A DNA stretch of 64,000 bases from Proluteimonas luteida (GCF_021191695.1 NZ_JAIWPT010000003.1:248001-312000); one strand, 5' to 3'; numbered from the stretch's first letter, positions 26,592 through 36,027 are shown. The notes: a model not told the origin generated them from the letters alone. Translations and numbers: made by a program.

Positions 26592-27548
26592 CTACGATCG
26601 CGCCGACAGCCTCGGCATCGCGACGGCGGCGCCGACCTGCTCGGTCGACAGCCCGGCATAGCGGTTGGCGAAGCGCACGTGCCCGGCGAATGCGGCGCTC
26701 GGCGCGGTGGCCAGCGCCGCGGCCAGGGCGCCGCTGAACGCATCGCCCGCGCCGGTGGTGTCGACCACGGTCACCTTGTCGGCGGCGACGCGGTAGAACG
26801 GCTCGGCATCGCCGCGGGTCAGGTCGTCGCGGTGCGAGACGAAGGCGCCGGCCGCGCCGAGCGTGAGCACCACGGTGCCGCGCGGCAGCAGGGTGCGGCA
26901 CAGCCGGTGCAACTGCGCGTCGCCGACATCGACCAGGGTGTCGGCGTCGACCCGGGTGCTGGTGTGGCGTTCCAGCAGCGCGGCGAACTCGGTCTCGTTG
27001 GGGGTCAGGATGTCGGCGGCGACCAGCAGTTCGCGCACGCAGTCGGCATTGGCCGGCGCGGGATTGAGCAGGGTCGTCACGCCGGCGGCGCGGGCCATGC
27101 GCATCGCCTCGAGCACCGCATCGAGCGGCGATTCCAGCTGCGCCAGCAGTACCTGCGCGTCGGCCAGCGCGTCCGCCTGGCGGGTGACGAAGGCCGCCGA
27201 CAGGTCGGCATTGGCGCCCGGGCCGACGATGATCGTGTTGTGGCCGTCTTCGGCGACGTAGATGCCGGCGGTACCGGTGCGCTGGCTGCTGTCGTAGGCG
27301 CGCAGGGCGATGCCTTCGCTGCCGGCGAGATGGCGTGCCTGGCGGCCGCCGGCATCGTCGCCCAGTGCGCAGATGAAGGTGGTCGCTGCGCCCGCGCGGG
27401 CGGCGGCGATGGCCTGGTTGAAGCCCTTGCCGCCCGGGCCGCTGGCGTAGCTGCCGGCGAGCGTCTCGCCGCGCCGCGGCAGGGTGGGGCAGTTCCACAC
27501 GTGGTCGACATTGAACGACCCGACGACGACGACATGGTTCACACGCAC
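26592..27548 (-). CDS. Ribokinase-like PfkB-family sugar kinase
   Basis: 318 residues starting with GTG at 27548, five bases after GAGGA; a second GTG two codons on is possible. The PfkB signature one lies in GPGGKGFNQAIAAARAGA (about 37-54) and signature two in VTVVDTTGAGDAFSGALAAA (about 249-268), whose Asp is the catalytic base. HNTIIVGPGAN and LTPNETEF are also typical of ribokinase. The enzyme would phosphorylate ribose or a related sugar/nucleoside. It directly follows a concentrative nucleoside transporter, 52 bp away on the same strand, which suggests nucleoside or ribose salvage. Ribose versus nucleoside specificity cannot be read from sequence. Confidence 0.9.
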   Translation of the reverse strand: MRVNHVVVVGSFNVDHVWNCPTLPRRGETLAGSYASGPGGKGFNQAIAAARAGAATTFICALGDDAGGRQARHLAGSEGIALRAYDSSQRTGTAGIYVAEDGHNTIIVGPGANADLSAAFVTRQADALADAQVLLAQLESPLDAVLEAMRMARAAGVTTLLNPAPANADCVRELLVAADILTPNETEFAALLERHTSTRVDADTLVDVGDAQLHRLCRTLLPRGTVVLTLGAAGAFVSHRDDLTRGDAEPFYRVAADKVTVVDTTGAGDAFSGALAAALATAPSAAFAGHVRFANRYAGLSTEQVGAAVAMPRLSARS

Positions 27549-27600
27549 GTTCCTCTGTCACGCGTCCGCCGCGGCGGACGTGATGCCATCGCAACCGCGA

Positions 27601-28899
27601 TCACGCGCCGACGTAGGTCAGCACGCCGGCGATCGTCGCGGTCATCAGGGTGGCGATGGTACCGCCAAGCACGGCGCGCAGGCCGAAGCGCGCCAGGTCC
27701 TGGCGACGGTCGGGCGCGAGCCCGCCGATGCCGCCGATCTGGATCGCGATCGAGCTGAAGTTGGCGAAGCCGCACAGCGCGTAGGTCGCGATCAGGCGGC
27801 CCTGGTCGCTGAGCACCACGCCGTCGACGCGGCCGTTGACGATGTCGGCCAGCTGCAGGTAGGCGACGAATTCGTTGATGACGATCTTCTGTCCGATCAG
27901 CGAGCCGACCACCGACGCGTCCTGCCACGGCACGCCGATCAGCCAGGCGATCGGGGCCAGCACGAAGCCGAAGATCGTCGCCAGGCTGGTCGGCCTGCCG
28001 ATCGCCTCGGCGATGCCGGTGACCTCGCCGATCCATTCCAGCGGCCAGTTGACCATCGCGATCAGGGCGATGAACGCCAGCAGCATCGCGCCGATGTTCA
28101 GCGCCAGGCGCAGGCCGTCGCCGGCGCCGGCTGCGGCGGCGTCGATGATGTTGCTGGTGGTCTTCTCGACCTCCATCTTGACCGTGCCGCGGGTCAGCGG
28201 CTCGCGGGTCTCGGGGATCAGGATCTTGGCGATCACCAGCGTCGCCGGCGCGGCCATGATCGACGCGGCCAGCAGGTGCTTGGCGTAGAACGCCTGTTCC
28301 TCGGGGTTGCCGCCGCCGAGCATGCCCACGTACGCGGCCAGCACGCCGCCGGCGATGTGCGCCATGCCGCCGATCATCATCGTGATCAGCTCGGACTCGG
28401 TCATCCGCGAGATGTACGGGCGCACCGTCAGCGGCGCCTCGGTCTGGCCGATGAACACGCTGGCGCAGACGCTGGTGGTCTCGGCGCCGGAGACGCGCAT
28501 CACCTTGGTGATCGCCAGCGCCATGATCCGCACGATGAACTGCATGACGCCCAGGTGGTACATCACGCCCATCAGCGCGGCGAAGAAGATGATCGTCGGC
28601 AGCACCTGGAAGGCGAAGATGAAGCCGTAGGTTTCGACGTTCATCAGGCTGCCGAAGATGAACTCGGAGCCGGCGTTGACGAACGAGAGGATCTTCACGA
28701 AGCCGTGGCCCAGCCAGTCGAACACCTCGCGGCCGCCCGGCACCCGCAGCACGACCGCGGCGAAGGCGATCTGCAGGGCGACGCCGGTGGCCACCAGCTT
28801 CCAGTCCACGCGGCGCTTGTTGTTGGAGAACAGCCACGTGATCGCGAGCAGCACGGCCAGTCCGAACAGGCCGAAGCCGATCCGCGTCAAGTCTTCCAT
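27601..28899 (-). CDS. Concentrative nucleoside transporter (CNT/NupC family)
   Basis: 432 residues with about ten membrane segments. Family motifs are intact: [20 protein letters not shown] (nucleoside/sodium-site GQTEAP), [32 protein letters not shown] (NEFVAY) and [23 protein letters not shown] proteins take up nucleosides by sodium or proton symport in the inner membrane. It lies upstream of a ribokinase-like kinase in a probable two-gene salvage operon, with dusB beyond. The start [20 protein letters not shown] gives a first helix directly. Confidence 0.95.
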   Translation of the reverse strand: MEDLTRIGFGLFGLAVLLAITWLFSNNKRRVDWKLVATGVALQIAFAAVVLRVPGGREVFDWLGHGFVKILSFVNAGSEFIFGSLMNVETYGFIFAFQVLPTIIFFAALMGVMYHLGVMQFIVRIMALAITKVMRVSGAETTSVCASVFIGQTEAPLTVRPYISRMTESELITMMIGGMAHIAGGVLAAYVGMLGGGNPEEQAFYAKHLLAASIMAAPATLVIAKILIPETREPLTRGTVKMEVEKTTSNIIDAAAAGAGDGLRLALNIGAMLLAFIALIAMVNWPLEWIGEVTGIAEAIGRPTSLATIFGFVLAPIAWLIGVPWQDASVVGSLIGQKIVINEFVAYLQLADIVNGRVDGVVLSDQGRLIATYALCGFANFSSIAIQIGGIGGLAPDRRQDLARFGLRAVLGGTIATLMTATIAGVLTYVGA

Positions 28900-29058
28900 T
28901 CGTGGCCCCCGGGCCCCAACGTCAAGTGGCGCAGACTAGTCCAGCCGGCCGGTGGCGGCAACCGCGCCGGCCGGCGCCGGTGCGGCCGCGATCGCGGCGC
29001 GCCTTGCCGCGGGCGTTCGCTGGCGGCCGCAGCGGGCGGGCGATTGGCGCTCGGTCTC

Positions 29059-30225
29059 TCATTCATCGCGGGCGACGATGCGATCGCGGCCGGCACGCTT
29101 GGCCTGCTGCAGGCGGCGGTCGCCGACGGTCAGCAGCGCCGACGGATTGCCGCCGTCGTGCGGAAACGCGGCCAGGCCGGCGCTGAAGCTCAGCGGCAGG
29201 GTGGCGCCGGTGCGGTCGGCGACGAGGGCGGCATGGGCCAGCGTGCGCCGCGCGCGATCCAGCCGTTCCCAGGCGCTGCCGGCGGGGCCGCGCAGCAGCA
29301 TCACGAACTCCTGCCCGCCGATCCGCGCCAGCGATTCGTCGTCGCCGGCCAGCGACTGCAGCCAGGCGGCGAAGCGGCGGATCGCCTGGTCGCCGCCGCG
29401 CGGGCCGGCCTCCTCGTTGATCCGGCGGAAGTTGTCCAGGTCGATCAGCGCCAGCGTCAGCGAGTGTCCCTCGCGGCGCGCGGCGTCCAGCACCCGGGTC
29501 ATGTGCTGCAGCAGCCAGGCCCGGTTCGGCAGGCCGGTCAGGCTGTCGCGACCGGACAGGTCCACCAGCCGCTGCATGCGGTAGACGATGGCGCAGGCGA
29601 CCAGGGTCATCATCGCCAGCAGCACCAGCCGCTCGACCTGGCCGGCCGTCGACACCATGCCGTAGCCGATCGACACCAGCCTCTCGCGCGGCACCAGGTA
29701 CCAGATCGCCAGCGCCAGCCCGCCGTACTGCAGGATCGCCAGCGCGCCGCTGCCCAGCGCCAGGCGGCCGTCGTTGCGCAGCGCGGTCACCGCGATCGCC
29801 AGCATGTAGAAGTTCCACACCACCACGCTGTTGAGCGCCGCGGCGGGCTCGCGCGTGGCCAGCAGCGCCAGCACCAGCGTGGTCATGCTGATGTCGTAGG
29901 CGCTGGTGGCGTAGGACAGCCACGGGTGGCGCCGCGGGCGCCGCGCCAGCGCCAGCCACACCTGGGCCATCAGGTTGACGAACACCGCCAGCGCCAGGCC
30001 GGCAAGGACGTCGCGCATGCCCATGCCGCCCAGCGCGGCAGCGAGCGGCAGCAGCAGCACCAGCAGCGACAGCAGCGCACGCAGCCGCGCGATCATCAGC
30101 TCGCCGCCGGCGCCCAGCTCCAGCATGACTTCGTCCGCACGCCCCAGCAGCGTGGCGATGACACCTTGACGTTCCCGGTCGGGTGCGCGCATCGGGGCGA
30201 TCGGTCGGACGGCAGGCTGCAGCAT
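29059..30225 (-). CDS. Membrane GGDEF-domain protein with degenerate GGQEF active site
   Basis: 388 residues. After a short cytoplasmic leader about six membrane helices span roughly 45-205 (LRALLSLLVLLLPLAAAL through LVLLAMMTLVACAIVYRM). The C-terminal GGDEF domain starts at RDSLTGLPNRAWLLQHM. It has LIDLDNFRRINEEAGPRGGD, but the catalytic signature reads IGGQEF (303-307), with Gln305 for the usual Asp/Glu. The product-binding RxxD I-site is also missing. GGDEF proteins make cyclic di-GMP; this substitution usually abolishes that, so a sensor or nucleotide-binding role is likelier. An in-frame ATG at 30249 is an alternative start. It is divergent from the aldo/keto reductase. Confidence 0.85.
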   Translation of the reverse strand: MLQPAVRPIAPMRAPDRERQGVIATLLGRADEVMLELGAGGELMIARLRALLSLLVLLLPLAAALGGMGMRDVLAGLALAVFVNLMAQVWLALARRPRRHPWLSYATSAYDISMTTLVLALLATREPAAALNSVVVWNFYMLAIAVTALRNDGRLALGSGALAILQYGGLALAIWYLVPRERLVSIGYGMVSTAGQVERLVLLAMMTLVACAIVYRMQRLVDLSGRDSLTGLPNRAWLLQHMTRVLDAARREGHSLTLALIDLDNFRRINEEAGPRGGDQAIRRFAAWLQSLAGDDESLARIGGQEFVMLLRGPAGSAWERLDRARRTLAHAALVADRTGATLPLSFSAGLAAFPHDGGNPSALLTVGDRRLQQAKRAGRDRIVARDE

Positions 30226-30336
30226 AGCGCGGGGCCGGTCCGATGCCATCGGCCGCCGGCGCCGGACGGCCCGCCGCGCGGCCGCGTGCACGGCCACTTG
30301 CATACACTGCAGGCCCGTCCCGTCCAGGAACCGCCC

Positions 30337-31329
30337 ATGCAGTACCGCCGTCTCGGCTCGTCCGGCCTCCAGCTCTCCGCGCTGTCGTTCGGCGCCTGGG
30401 TGACGTTCGGCAGCCAGGTCGGGCGCGGCGAAGCCCGCAACCTGGTCGCCGCGGCCTGGGACCACGGCATCAACTTCTTCGACAACGCCGAGGGCTATGC
30501 CAACGGCGAGGCCGAGCGGGTCATGGGCGACGTGATCGCCGACCTGCGGCTGCCGCGCGACGGCTACTGCGTGTCGAGCAAGGTGTTCTTCGGCGCGGCC
30601 GCCGATCCCGCACCGACCCAGCGCGGACTGTCCCGCAAGCACGTGCGCGAAGCCTGCGACGCGGCGCTGGCGCGGTTGCGCGTCGACCACCTCGACCTGT
30701 TCTTCTGCCACCGCCCCGATCCGGACACGCCGGTCGCGGAGACCGTCTGGGCGATGGACACGCTGATCCGCCAGGGCAAGGTGCTGTACTGGGGCACGTC
30801 GGAGTGGCCGGCCGCGCTGATCCGCGAGGCCGCGCAAACCGCGCGCGCCCATCACCTGCACGGCCCGACGATGGAGCAGCCGCAGTACAACCTGCTGCAT
30901 CGCGAGCGCGTCGAGCAGGAATACGCGCCGCTGCATGGCGAGTTCGGCCTGGGCTTGACCACGTGGTCGCCGCTGGCCTCGGGCCTGCTGACCGGCAAGT
31001 ACGCGGCCGGCGTTCCCGTCGACAGCCGGCTGGGACTGCCGCACATGGAATGGCTGCAGCGCAGCGTGATCGGCGATGCCGGCGAGCGCCGGCCCGAGCG
31101 CGCGCAGCGTTTCGTCGCGCTGGCTGCCGAACTGGGCGTGGCGCCGGCACCGCTGGCGATCGCCTGGTGCCTGCGCAACCCGCAGGTGTCGTCGGTGCTG
31201 CTGGGCGCGAGCCGGGTCGGGCAACTGGTCGAGAACCTGGCGGCGCTGGATGTCGTCGATCGTCTCGACGAAGCGGCCTGGGTGCGCGTGGAGGCGGCCG
31301 TTGATTCCGCGGCGGGAAGCCCCGCGTAG
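30337..31329 (+). CDS. Cytosolic aldo/keto reductase (Kv-beta/YghZ-like)
   Basis: 330 residues from ATG 30337 (MQYRRLGSSGLQLSALSFGA), with no export signal, unlike the Tat-type reductase at 2805. The AKR tetrad is Asp and Tyr in FFDNAEGYANGEAE, Lys in CVSSKVFF and His in FFCHRPDPDTP. TMEQPQYNLLHRERVE and the phosphate-binding VSSVLLGASRVGQLVENL fit the AKR6/voltage-gated K-channel beta group, which reduces aldehydes and ketones with NADPH. It probably has its own promoter and ends before a GGCGGGTC-type GC-rich stretch. Substrate unknown. Confidence 0.9.
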   Translation: MQYRRLGSSGLQLSALSFGAWVTFGSQVGRGEARNLVAAAWDHGINFFDNAEGYANGEAERVMGDVIADLRLPRDGYCVSSKVFFGAAADPAPTQRGLSRKHVREACDAALARLRVDHLDLFFCHRPDPDTPVAETVWAMDTLIRQGKVLYWGTSEWPAALIREAAQTARAHHLHGPTMEQPQYNLLHRERVEQEYAPLHGEFGLGLTTWSPLASGLLTGKYAAGVPVDSRLGLPHMEWLQRSVIGDAGERRPERAQRFVALAAELGVAPAPLAIAWCLRNPQVSSVLLGASRVGQLVENLAALDVVDRLDEAAWVRVEAAVDSAAGSPA

Positions 31330-31405
31330 GGCGGTTCCAGTCCCGTCACCGGGTCGCCCGGCCGGGCGGGTCGAACACCGTCCTGCTTCTGGATGCGATT
31401 AGGTC

Positions 31406-31431
31406 TTGACAGGAAAATGAGAACCATTATC
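31406..31431 (+). promoter_or_regulatory. Promoter with Fur box upstream of hemP
   Basis: A perfect TTGACA (-35) at 31406-31411 is followed at 31413-31431 by a sequence whose reverse complement GATAATGGTTCTCATTTTC matches the 19-bp Fur consensus GATAATGATAATCATTATC at about 15 of 19 positions. The box covers the -10 region, so Fur with iron would block RNA polymerase. This fits repression of the heme locus in iron-replete cells. Confidence 0.85.
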
Positions 31432-31458
31432 GTTGGAGCCTCCAACAGGAGAGCCCCG

Positions 31459-31680
31459 ATGCCCGTTTCCCGGTTCCAGGTCGCCCCCGCGTCGCCGCGC
31501 GACGTTCGTGACGGTGGCAACGTCCACCACCTTGCCGCCCGCGCGCCCGAGGCCGCGGACGTGGCCGAGCTCGACAGCCTGCAGTTGCTCGATGGCCAGC
31601 GCGAGGTGCGCATCCGCCATGGCAACGAGATCTACCGCCTGCGGCATACCCGCAACGACAAGCTGATCCTGACCAAGTAA
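31459..31680 (+). CDS. hemP: Hemin uptake protein HemP/HmuP
   Basis: 73 residues from ATG 31459, preceded by AGGAGAG. The C-terminal half carries the HemP signature: SLQLLDGQREVRIRHGNEIY then RLRHTRNDKLILTK at the end. HemP/HmuP is a small protein needed for expression or function of heme-receptor genes in several Proteobacteria and is thought to act as a regulator or heme-binding factor. Its place straight after a Fur box and before the TonB heme receptor is the usual arrangement. An earlier in-frame ATG inside the Fur box at 31417 is unlikely to be used. Confidence 0.95.
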   Translation: MPVSRFQVAPASPRDVRDGGNVHHLAARAPEAADVAELDSLQLLDGQREVRIRHGNEIYRLRHTRNDKLILTK

Positions 31681-31852
31681 GTCCTGTCGCGGCAGCGACA
31701 GCGGCACGGGCGCAAGACCGTCCGGCGGCGTGCCTCCGCGCTGCGGGCGTCGGCTTGCGCCGGCCGCCACCCTCTCTCCAGCAAGGCCGCCCGCCCGACG
31801 CATCCGCGCCTGCCAGCTCGCCTGTCCTCAATCCCGAGTGATTTCGAGCCTC

Positions 31853-34093
31853 ATGCGCATTTCCCCGCTTTCCCTGGCCGTGTGCCTGGCGTTGCCCGGC
31901 GTCGCCGCCGCCGACACCGTGGCAGAGACCACTTCCGACGCCGCCGAGTTCGACCGCGTCGTCGTCACCGCGACCCGCACCGAGCGCGCGATCGCCGACG
32001 TGCCCAATACCGTCGACGTCATCGACCGCGAACGCATGGACACGCTGCTGGTCCGCGACATCGCCGACCTGTTCCGCTATGAGCCCGGCGTCACCGTCGG
32101 CAGGGATTTCGGCCGCTTCGGCCTGTCGGACATCCGCATCCGTGGCCTCGGCGGCAACCGCGTGCGCATCCAGACCGACGGCATCGCGGTGTCGGATGCG
32201 TTCTCGATCGGCAGCTTCTCCAACGCCAACCGCAATTTCGTCGACCTCGACACCCTCAAGCGCGTCGAGGTGGTGCGCGGGCCGAGCAGCGCGCTGTACG
32301 GCTCAGACGCGCTGGGCGGCGTGGTGTCCTTCATCACCAAGGACCCGTCGGACTACCTCGGCGACGGCAAGGACGCCTACTTCGGCTTCAAGCTCGGCGC
32401 CGAGAGCGCGTCCGAAGGCCTGTTCGCCGGCGCCACCGCGGCGTTCGGCGGCGAGCGCTGGTCGGGACTGGTCGCCGTCGGCCACCGCCAGGGCAAGGAA
32501 ACCGAGAACATGGGCGAGATCGGCGGCGAGGGCAGTGCGCGCACGCAGGCCAATCCGCAGTCGACCAGCGGCCGCAGCGTGCTCGGCAAGCTGGTGTTCG
32601 CGCCCAGCCAGATCCAGCGCTTCCGCCTGACCGTCGAGGGCAACGAGGACGATACCGACACCGACGTGCTGACCTCCCGCGGCCTGCAGGCGCTGACCGG
32701 CGCGACCAACATGCTCGTCACCGGCGACGACCACCAGTCGCGCGCGCGCGTCGCCTTCGGCCACGAGGCCACCGGGCTGTCGTCGGCGCTGGCCGATTCG
32801 GTCGACTGGCAGGTCTACCGCCAGGACAGCCGCACCCGCCAGGACAGCGTCGAGGTGCGCCGCGTGCCGTCGGGCGCGACGGTGATCCGCGACCGACGCG
32901 AGCGCGAATTCCATTTCGACCAGCGGACCTGGGGGCTGCAGGCGAATGCGCTGAAGTCGTTCGCCACCGGCAGCGTCGTCCACGACCTGGCCTACGGCGT
33001 CGACGTCGCCCGCAGCGAGACGAAACAGAAGCGCGACGGCCGCCGCATCTTCCTCGACACCGGCGCGGTCACCAACGTGATGCTGCCGGACGTGTTCCCG
33101 GTGCGCGATTTCCCGATCAGCGAGACCACCACCGCCGCGCTGTACGTGCAGGACGAGATCCAGTTCGCCGACGGCGCGTTCCGGCTGGTGCCGGCGGTGC
33201 GCGTGGACCACTACCGGCTCTCGCCCCAGGTCGACGACATCTTCCGCGAGGACAACCCGACCACCGAGGTGGTGGACATCACCGAGACCCGGGTGTCGCC
33301 CAAGCTCGGCGCGGTCTGGCATTTCAGCGACGCCTGGTCGCTGTTCGGCGGCTACTCCGCCGGTTTCCGCGCCCCGCCTTACAACGACGTCAACATCGGC
33401 TTCACCAACTTCGCGTTCGGCTACACCGCCATCCCCAACCCCGACCTGCGGCCGGAAACCAGCGACGGCCTGGAGCTGGGCCTGCGCTTCGCCGGCGACG
33501 CCGTCCATGCGAGCCTGAGCGCGTACTACACCGAGTACGACGACTTCATCGAATCGCAGCGCTTCATCGGTTTCAACGATCAGGGCCTGATGGTCTACCA
33601 GTCGCAGAACGTCGCCGATGCGCGCATCCGCGGCGCCGAGCTCAAGGCCGGCGTGCATTTCGGCGCCATCGACGCGCGTCTCGACGGCTGGTCGCTGCGC
33701 GGTGCCGCGGCCTGGTCCGAGGGCGAGGACCGCACCACCGGCGATGCGCTGGCCAGCGTCGATCCGCTGACCGCCACGCTCGGCCTGGCCTACGACAACG
33801 ACGGCTGGGGCGCGGAACTGGCAGGCCGTTTCGTCGGCCGCCGCGACCGTCTGCCGCCGCCACCGACAGGGATCGACAGCTACTACGAAAGCCCCGGCTA
33901 CGGCGTGCTCGACTTCTACGCGCACTGGAGCTTCGCGCCGGGCACCCGGGTCAATGTCGGCGTGTTCAACCTGGCCGACCGCAGGTACTGGCCGGCCGGC
34001 AGCGTGCCGCTGGTGTCGGAAAACAGCCTGACCCTCGACCGCTACACCGCATCGGGCCGCAACGTGGCGGTCAGCCTGTCGGTCGAGTTCTGA
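31853..34093 (+). CDS. TonB-dependent heme/hemoglobin receptor (HmuR/HemR-like)
   Basis: 746 residues from ATG 31853 with a Sec leader (MRISPLSLAVCLALPGVAAA). The TonB box region reads FDRVVVTATRTER; the plug has DIADLFRYEPGVTVGRDFGR, IRIRGLGGNRVRIQTDGI and VEVVRGPSSALYGSDALGG. The barrel includes the FRAP/NPNL-type region, here FRAPP and NPDLRPETSDGLELG, and ends in the aromatic signal LSVEF. This is the hemoglobin/transferrin/lactoferrin receptor family. The histidine that usually lies between FRAP and NPNL in heme receptors is absent here. The 172-bp gap after hemP contains no clear second promoter. Confidence 0.93.
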   Translation: MRISPLSLAVCLALPGVAAADTVAETTSDAAEFDRVVVTATRTERAIADVPNTVDVIDRERMDTLLVRDIADLFRYEPGVTVGRDFGRFGLSDIRIRGLGGNRVRIQTDGIAVSDAFSIGSFSNANRNFVDLDTLKRVEVVRGPSSALYGSDALGGVVSFITKDPSDYLGDGKDAYFGFKLGAESASEGLFAGATAAFGGERWSGLVAVGHRQGKETENMGEIGGEGSARTQANPQSTSGRSVLGKLVFAPSQIQRFRLTVEGNEDDTDTDVLTSRGLQALTGATNMLVTGDDHQSRARVAFGHEATGLSSALADSVDWQVYRQDSRTRQDSVEVRRVPSGATVIRDRREREFHFDQRTWGLQANALKSFATGSVVHDLAYGVDVARSETKQKRDGRRIFLDTGAVTNVMLPDVFPVRDFPISETTTAALYVQDEIQFADGAFRLVPAVRVDHYRLSPQVDDIFREDNPTTEVVDITETRVSPKLGAVWHFSDAWSLFGGYSAGFRAPPYNDVNIGFTNFAFGYTAIPNPDLRPETSDGLELGLRFAGDAVHASLSAYYTEYDDFIESQRFIGFNDQGLMVYQSQNVADARIRGAELKAGVHFGAIDARLDGWSLRGAAAWSEGEDRTTGDALASVDPLTATLGLAYDNDGWGAELAGRFVGRRDRLPPPPTGIDSYYESPGYGVLDFYAHWSFAPGTRVNVGVFNLADRRYWPAGSVPLVSENSLTLDRYTASGRNVAVSLSVEF

Positions 34094-34095
34094 CG

Positions 34096-34848
34096 ATGGC
34101 CGGCGCGCCGCGATCGCAGGGGCCGGTGGCGGCCGACGCGCGGGGCCGGCTGCCGGCACCGGCGCAGCTGGCGGCGCTCGGTACCGTGCTGTGCGTGCAC
34201 CGGCCTGGAAGCGCCGCCGAACTCGGCGGCTGGACGCGTGCGGTGCATGTCGAGGTCCATGCCGGACTGGACGGCGACGGCGTCGAGGAAAGCCTTCGCT
34301 TCTTCGCCGCCGACGGCAGCTGCTGCTGGCAGTTGCACCTGCTGCCGGACAGCGATTTCCTCGGCTGGTCGCAGGTCTCGGCGGGATTGCCCGCGGTCTG
34401 CGGCGACGGTGGCGCGGGCAGCGTCGCCGAACGCCTGTGGCAGGGACTGTCGCGGCGCCTGCGCGGCGAGCTGTGGGAGGCGAGCGTGCTGCGCTTCCAT
34501 GCGCTGCGTGCGCCGGCCGCGGCGACTGCCGATGGATCGACGGCGATGCTGGTCGCCAGCCTGTCCGCGATCTCGTCCGCCGGTGCCGAAGTCGCGCAGC
34601 GGATCGCGCGCCGGCATGGCGGCGAGGCCCGGTTCGCCGTCGACGATTGCTGTTGTGCACGCGCGGCGGCCGCCTCGCGCACCGCGATGGCCCGCGACAC
34701 GGGACCGACGGCCTACGCGCCGATCCGCATCGGTGCCGGTCCACACCGGCGCGGCACGGGTCCGGGCGACACCGGTGGACGCGGGGACGCGCATGCCCGC
34801 AACGCGGCGTCCGCGGGTCCCGGCCTGCGGCGCACCGTCGGCGCCTGA
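34096..34848 (+). CDS. HemS/ChuX-like heme-handling protein, single half-domain
   Basis: 250 residues, starting two bases after the receptor stop codon, so co-translated. Residues about 26-100 follow the HemS/HmuS/PhuS half pattern: LAALGTVLCVHRP, then GVEESLRFFAADGSCCWQLH and LLPDSDFLGW. The second part of a HemS repeat is not evident, so this may be a single, diverged half or a ChuX/HutX-like protein. From about residue 195 the tail is low-complexity (Gly, Arg, Ala, His) and contains CCCAR at about 183-187. HemS-type proteins traffic or degrade cytosolic heme. Function here is inferred from weak pattern plus location. Confidence 0.55.
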   Translation: MAGAPRSQGPVAADARGRLPAPAQLAALGTVLCVHRPGSAAELGGWTRAVHVEVHAGLDGDGVEESLRFFAADGSCCWQLHLLPDSDFLGWSQVSAGLPAVCGDGGAGSVAERLWQGLSRRLRGELWEASVLRFHALRAPAAATADGSTAMLVASLSAISSAGAEVAQRIARRHGGEARFAVDDCCCARAAAASRTAMARDTGPTAYAPIRIGAGPHRRGTGPGDTGGRGDAHARNAASAGPGLRRTVGA

Positions 34849-34956
34849 CGGCGCCCGCAGACGATGTCGGCATCCCTGTTCTTCGCTGCCACTCCAGTTC
34901 CACGCCACGGCCGCATGCATCCGCACCGGCCGTTTTTCCACCACAGAGGACGCTTC

Positions 34957-35910
34957 ATGAAACCGCACGCCACCGCCGTGGCCCTCCTCGCATCGCTGAT
35001 CGCCGGCAATGCGATGGCCGCCACCGCCACGCCCGCCGCCCCCGCAGACCCCGTCGCCGACCGTGCCGCCATCCTCGCGATGCAGGGCGAATACACTGTC
35101 GGCTTCGCCTTCGACGAAACCGTACTGCTGGCGCCCGGCTACACCCGCGCCGAACCGCAGCGCAGCGGCGGCGACGAGATCGTCGTCGTCGTCGAGGACA
35201 CGCCCACGCGCGTGGTGCTGCAGCACCTGCTGCTGGACGTGAAGAGCGGCCACGTCACCAAGCACTGGCGACAGGACTGGGAATACGAGGCACCGCGGCG
35301 CTGGGAATTCACCTCCGACCAGACCTGGCGCCAGCGCGACCTCCCGGCCGACCAGGTGGCCGGTACCTGGACCCAGTGCGTCTACGAGGTCAGCGATGCG
35401 CCGCGCTACTGCGGCACCGGCCGGTGGACGCATGCGAACGGCATCTCGACCTGGACCTCGGATCCCGGTTTCCGCCCGCTGCCGCGGCGCGAGCACACTA
35501 GGCGCAGCGACTACAACGCGATGGGGGCGGTCAACCGTCACACCATCGTGCCGGGCGGCTGGACCCACGAGCAGGACAACACCAAGGCGATCCGCGACGC
35601 CGACGGCAACGTCACCGGCGCCATCGCCCGCGAGACCGGTTTCAACGACTACCGGCGCACCGACGCGATCGACTTCGCACCGGCCTATGCCTACTGGGCG
35701 GCGACGCGTGACTACTGGGCGCGCGTGCGCGCACGCTGGGCGCAGCGGCTGGCCGACCCGGCCGGCGTGCACCTGAAGACGAAGGTCGACGGCATGGCGC
35801 TGATCATCCCGCTGTTCCAGCAGGCGCAGACGGTGCAGGACGGCGGCAGCGTCAGCGACGCCGAGATCGACGCGGTGTTCGCCGAATGGGTGGCGCCGGC
35901 GGCGCGCTGA
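34957..35910 (+). CDS. Exported DUF6607 family protein of the heme locus
   Basis: 317 residues with a Sec leader (MKPHATAVALLASLIAGNAM then AATA), start at 34957 after AGAGGA. The mature protein is rich in Trp and Asp/Arg, with HVTKHWRQDWEYEAPRRWEF, GTWTQCVYEVSDAPRYCGTG (two cysteines) and VPGGWTHEQDNTKAI. I recognise it as DUF6607, a periplasmic or outer-membrane-associated family found beside hemP/TonB heme genes in Xanthomonadaceae. No biochemical role is known to me. It lies 108 bp after the HemS-like gene, likely in the same transcript. Confidence 0.75.
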   Translation: MKPHATAVALLASLIAGNAMAATATPAAPADPVADRAAILAMQGEYTVGFAFDETVLLAPGYTRAEPQRSGGDEIVVVVEDTPTRVVLQHLLLDVKSGHVTKHWRQDWEYEAPRRWEFTSDQTWRQRDLPADQVAGTWTQCVYEVSDAPRYCGTGRWTHANGISTWTSDPGFRPLPRREHTRRSDYNAMGAVNRHTIVPGGWTHEQDNTKAIRDADGNVTGAIARETGFNDYRRTDAIDFAPAYAYWAATRDYWARVRARWAQRLADPAGVHLKTKVDGMALIIPLFQQAQTVQDGGSVSDAEIDAVFAEWVAPAAR

Positions 35911-36027
35911 CGCAGGTCCGGTCCACCGCTGGTTGCCGGATGCCTTCTTCCGCCTGCGGAAAAGGCGTCCGTCGTTGCGGAAATGCCGGCGTCGCAGCCC
36001 GGTGACGGCACGCGCGGCGGCGCGCCC

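Noticed and set aside
27484..31329. A 1,281-codon plus-strand open frame
   Set aside because: Only its last 331 codons (the aldo/keto reductase from 30337) look like protein; the rest is antisense to the nucleoside transporter, kinase and GGDEF genes with His/Gln/Arg/Ala-rich junk composition.
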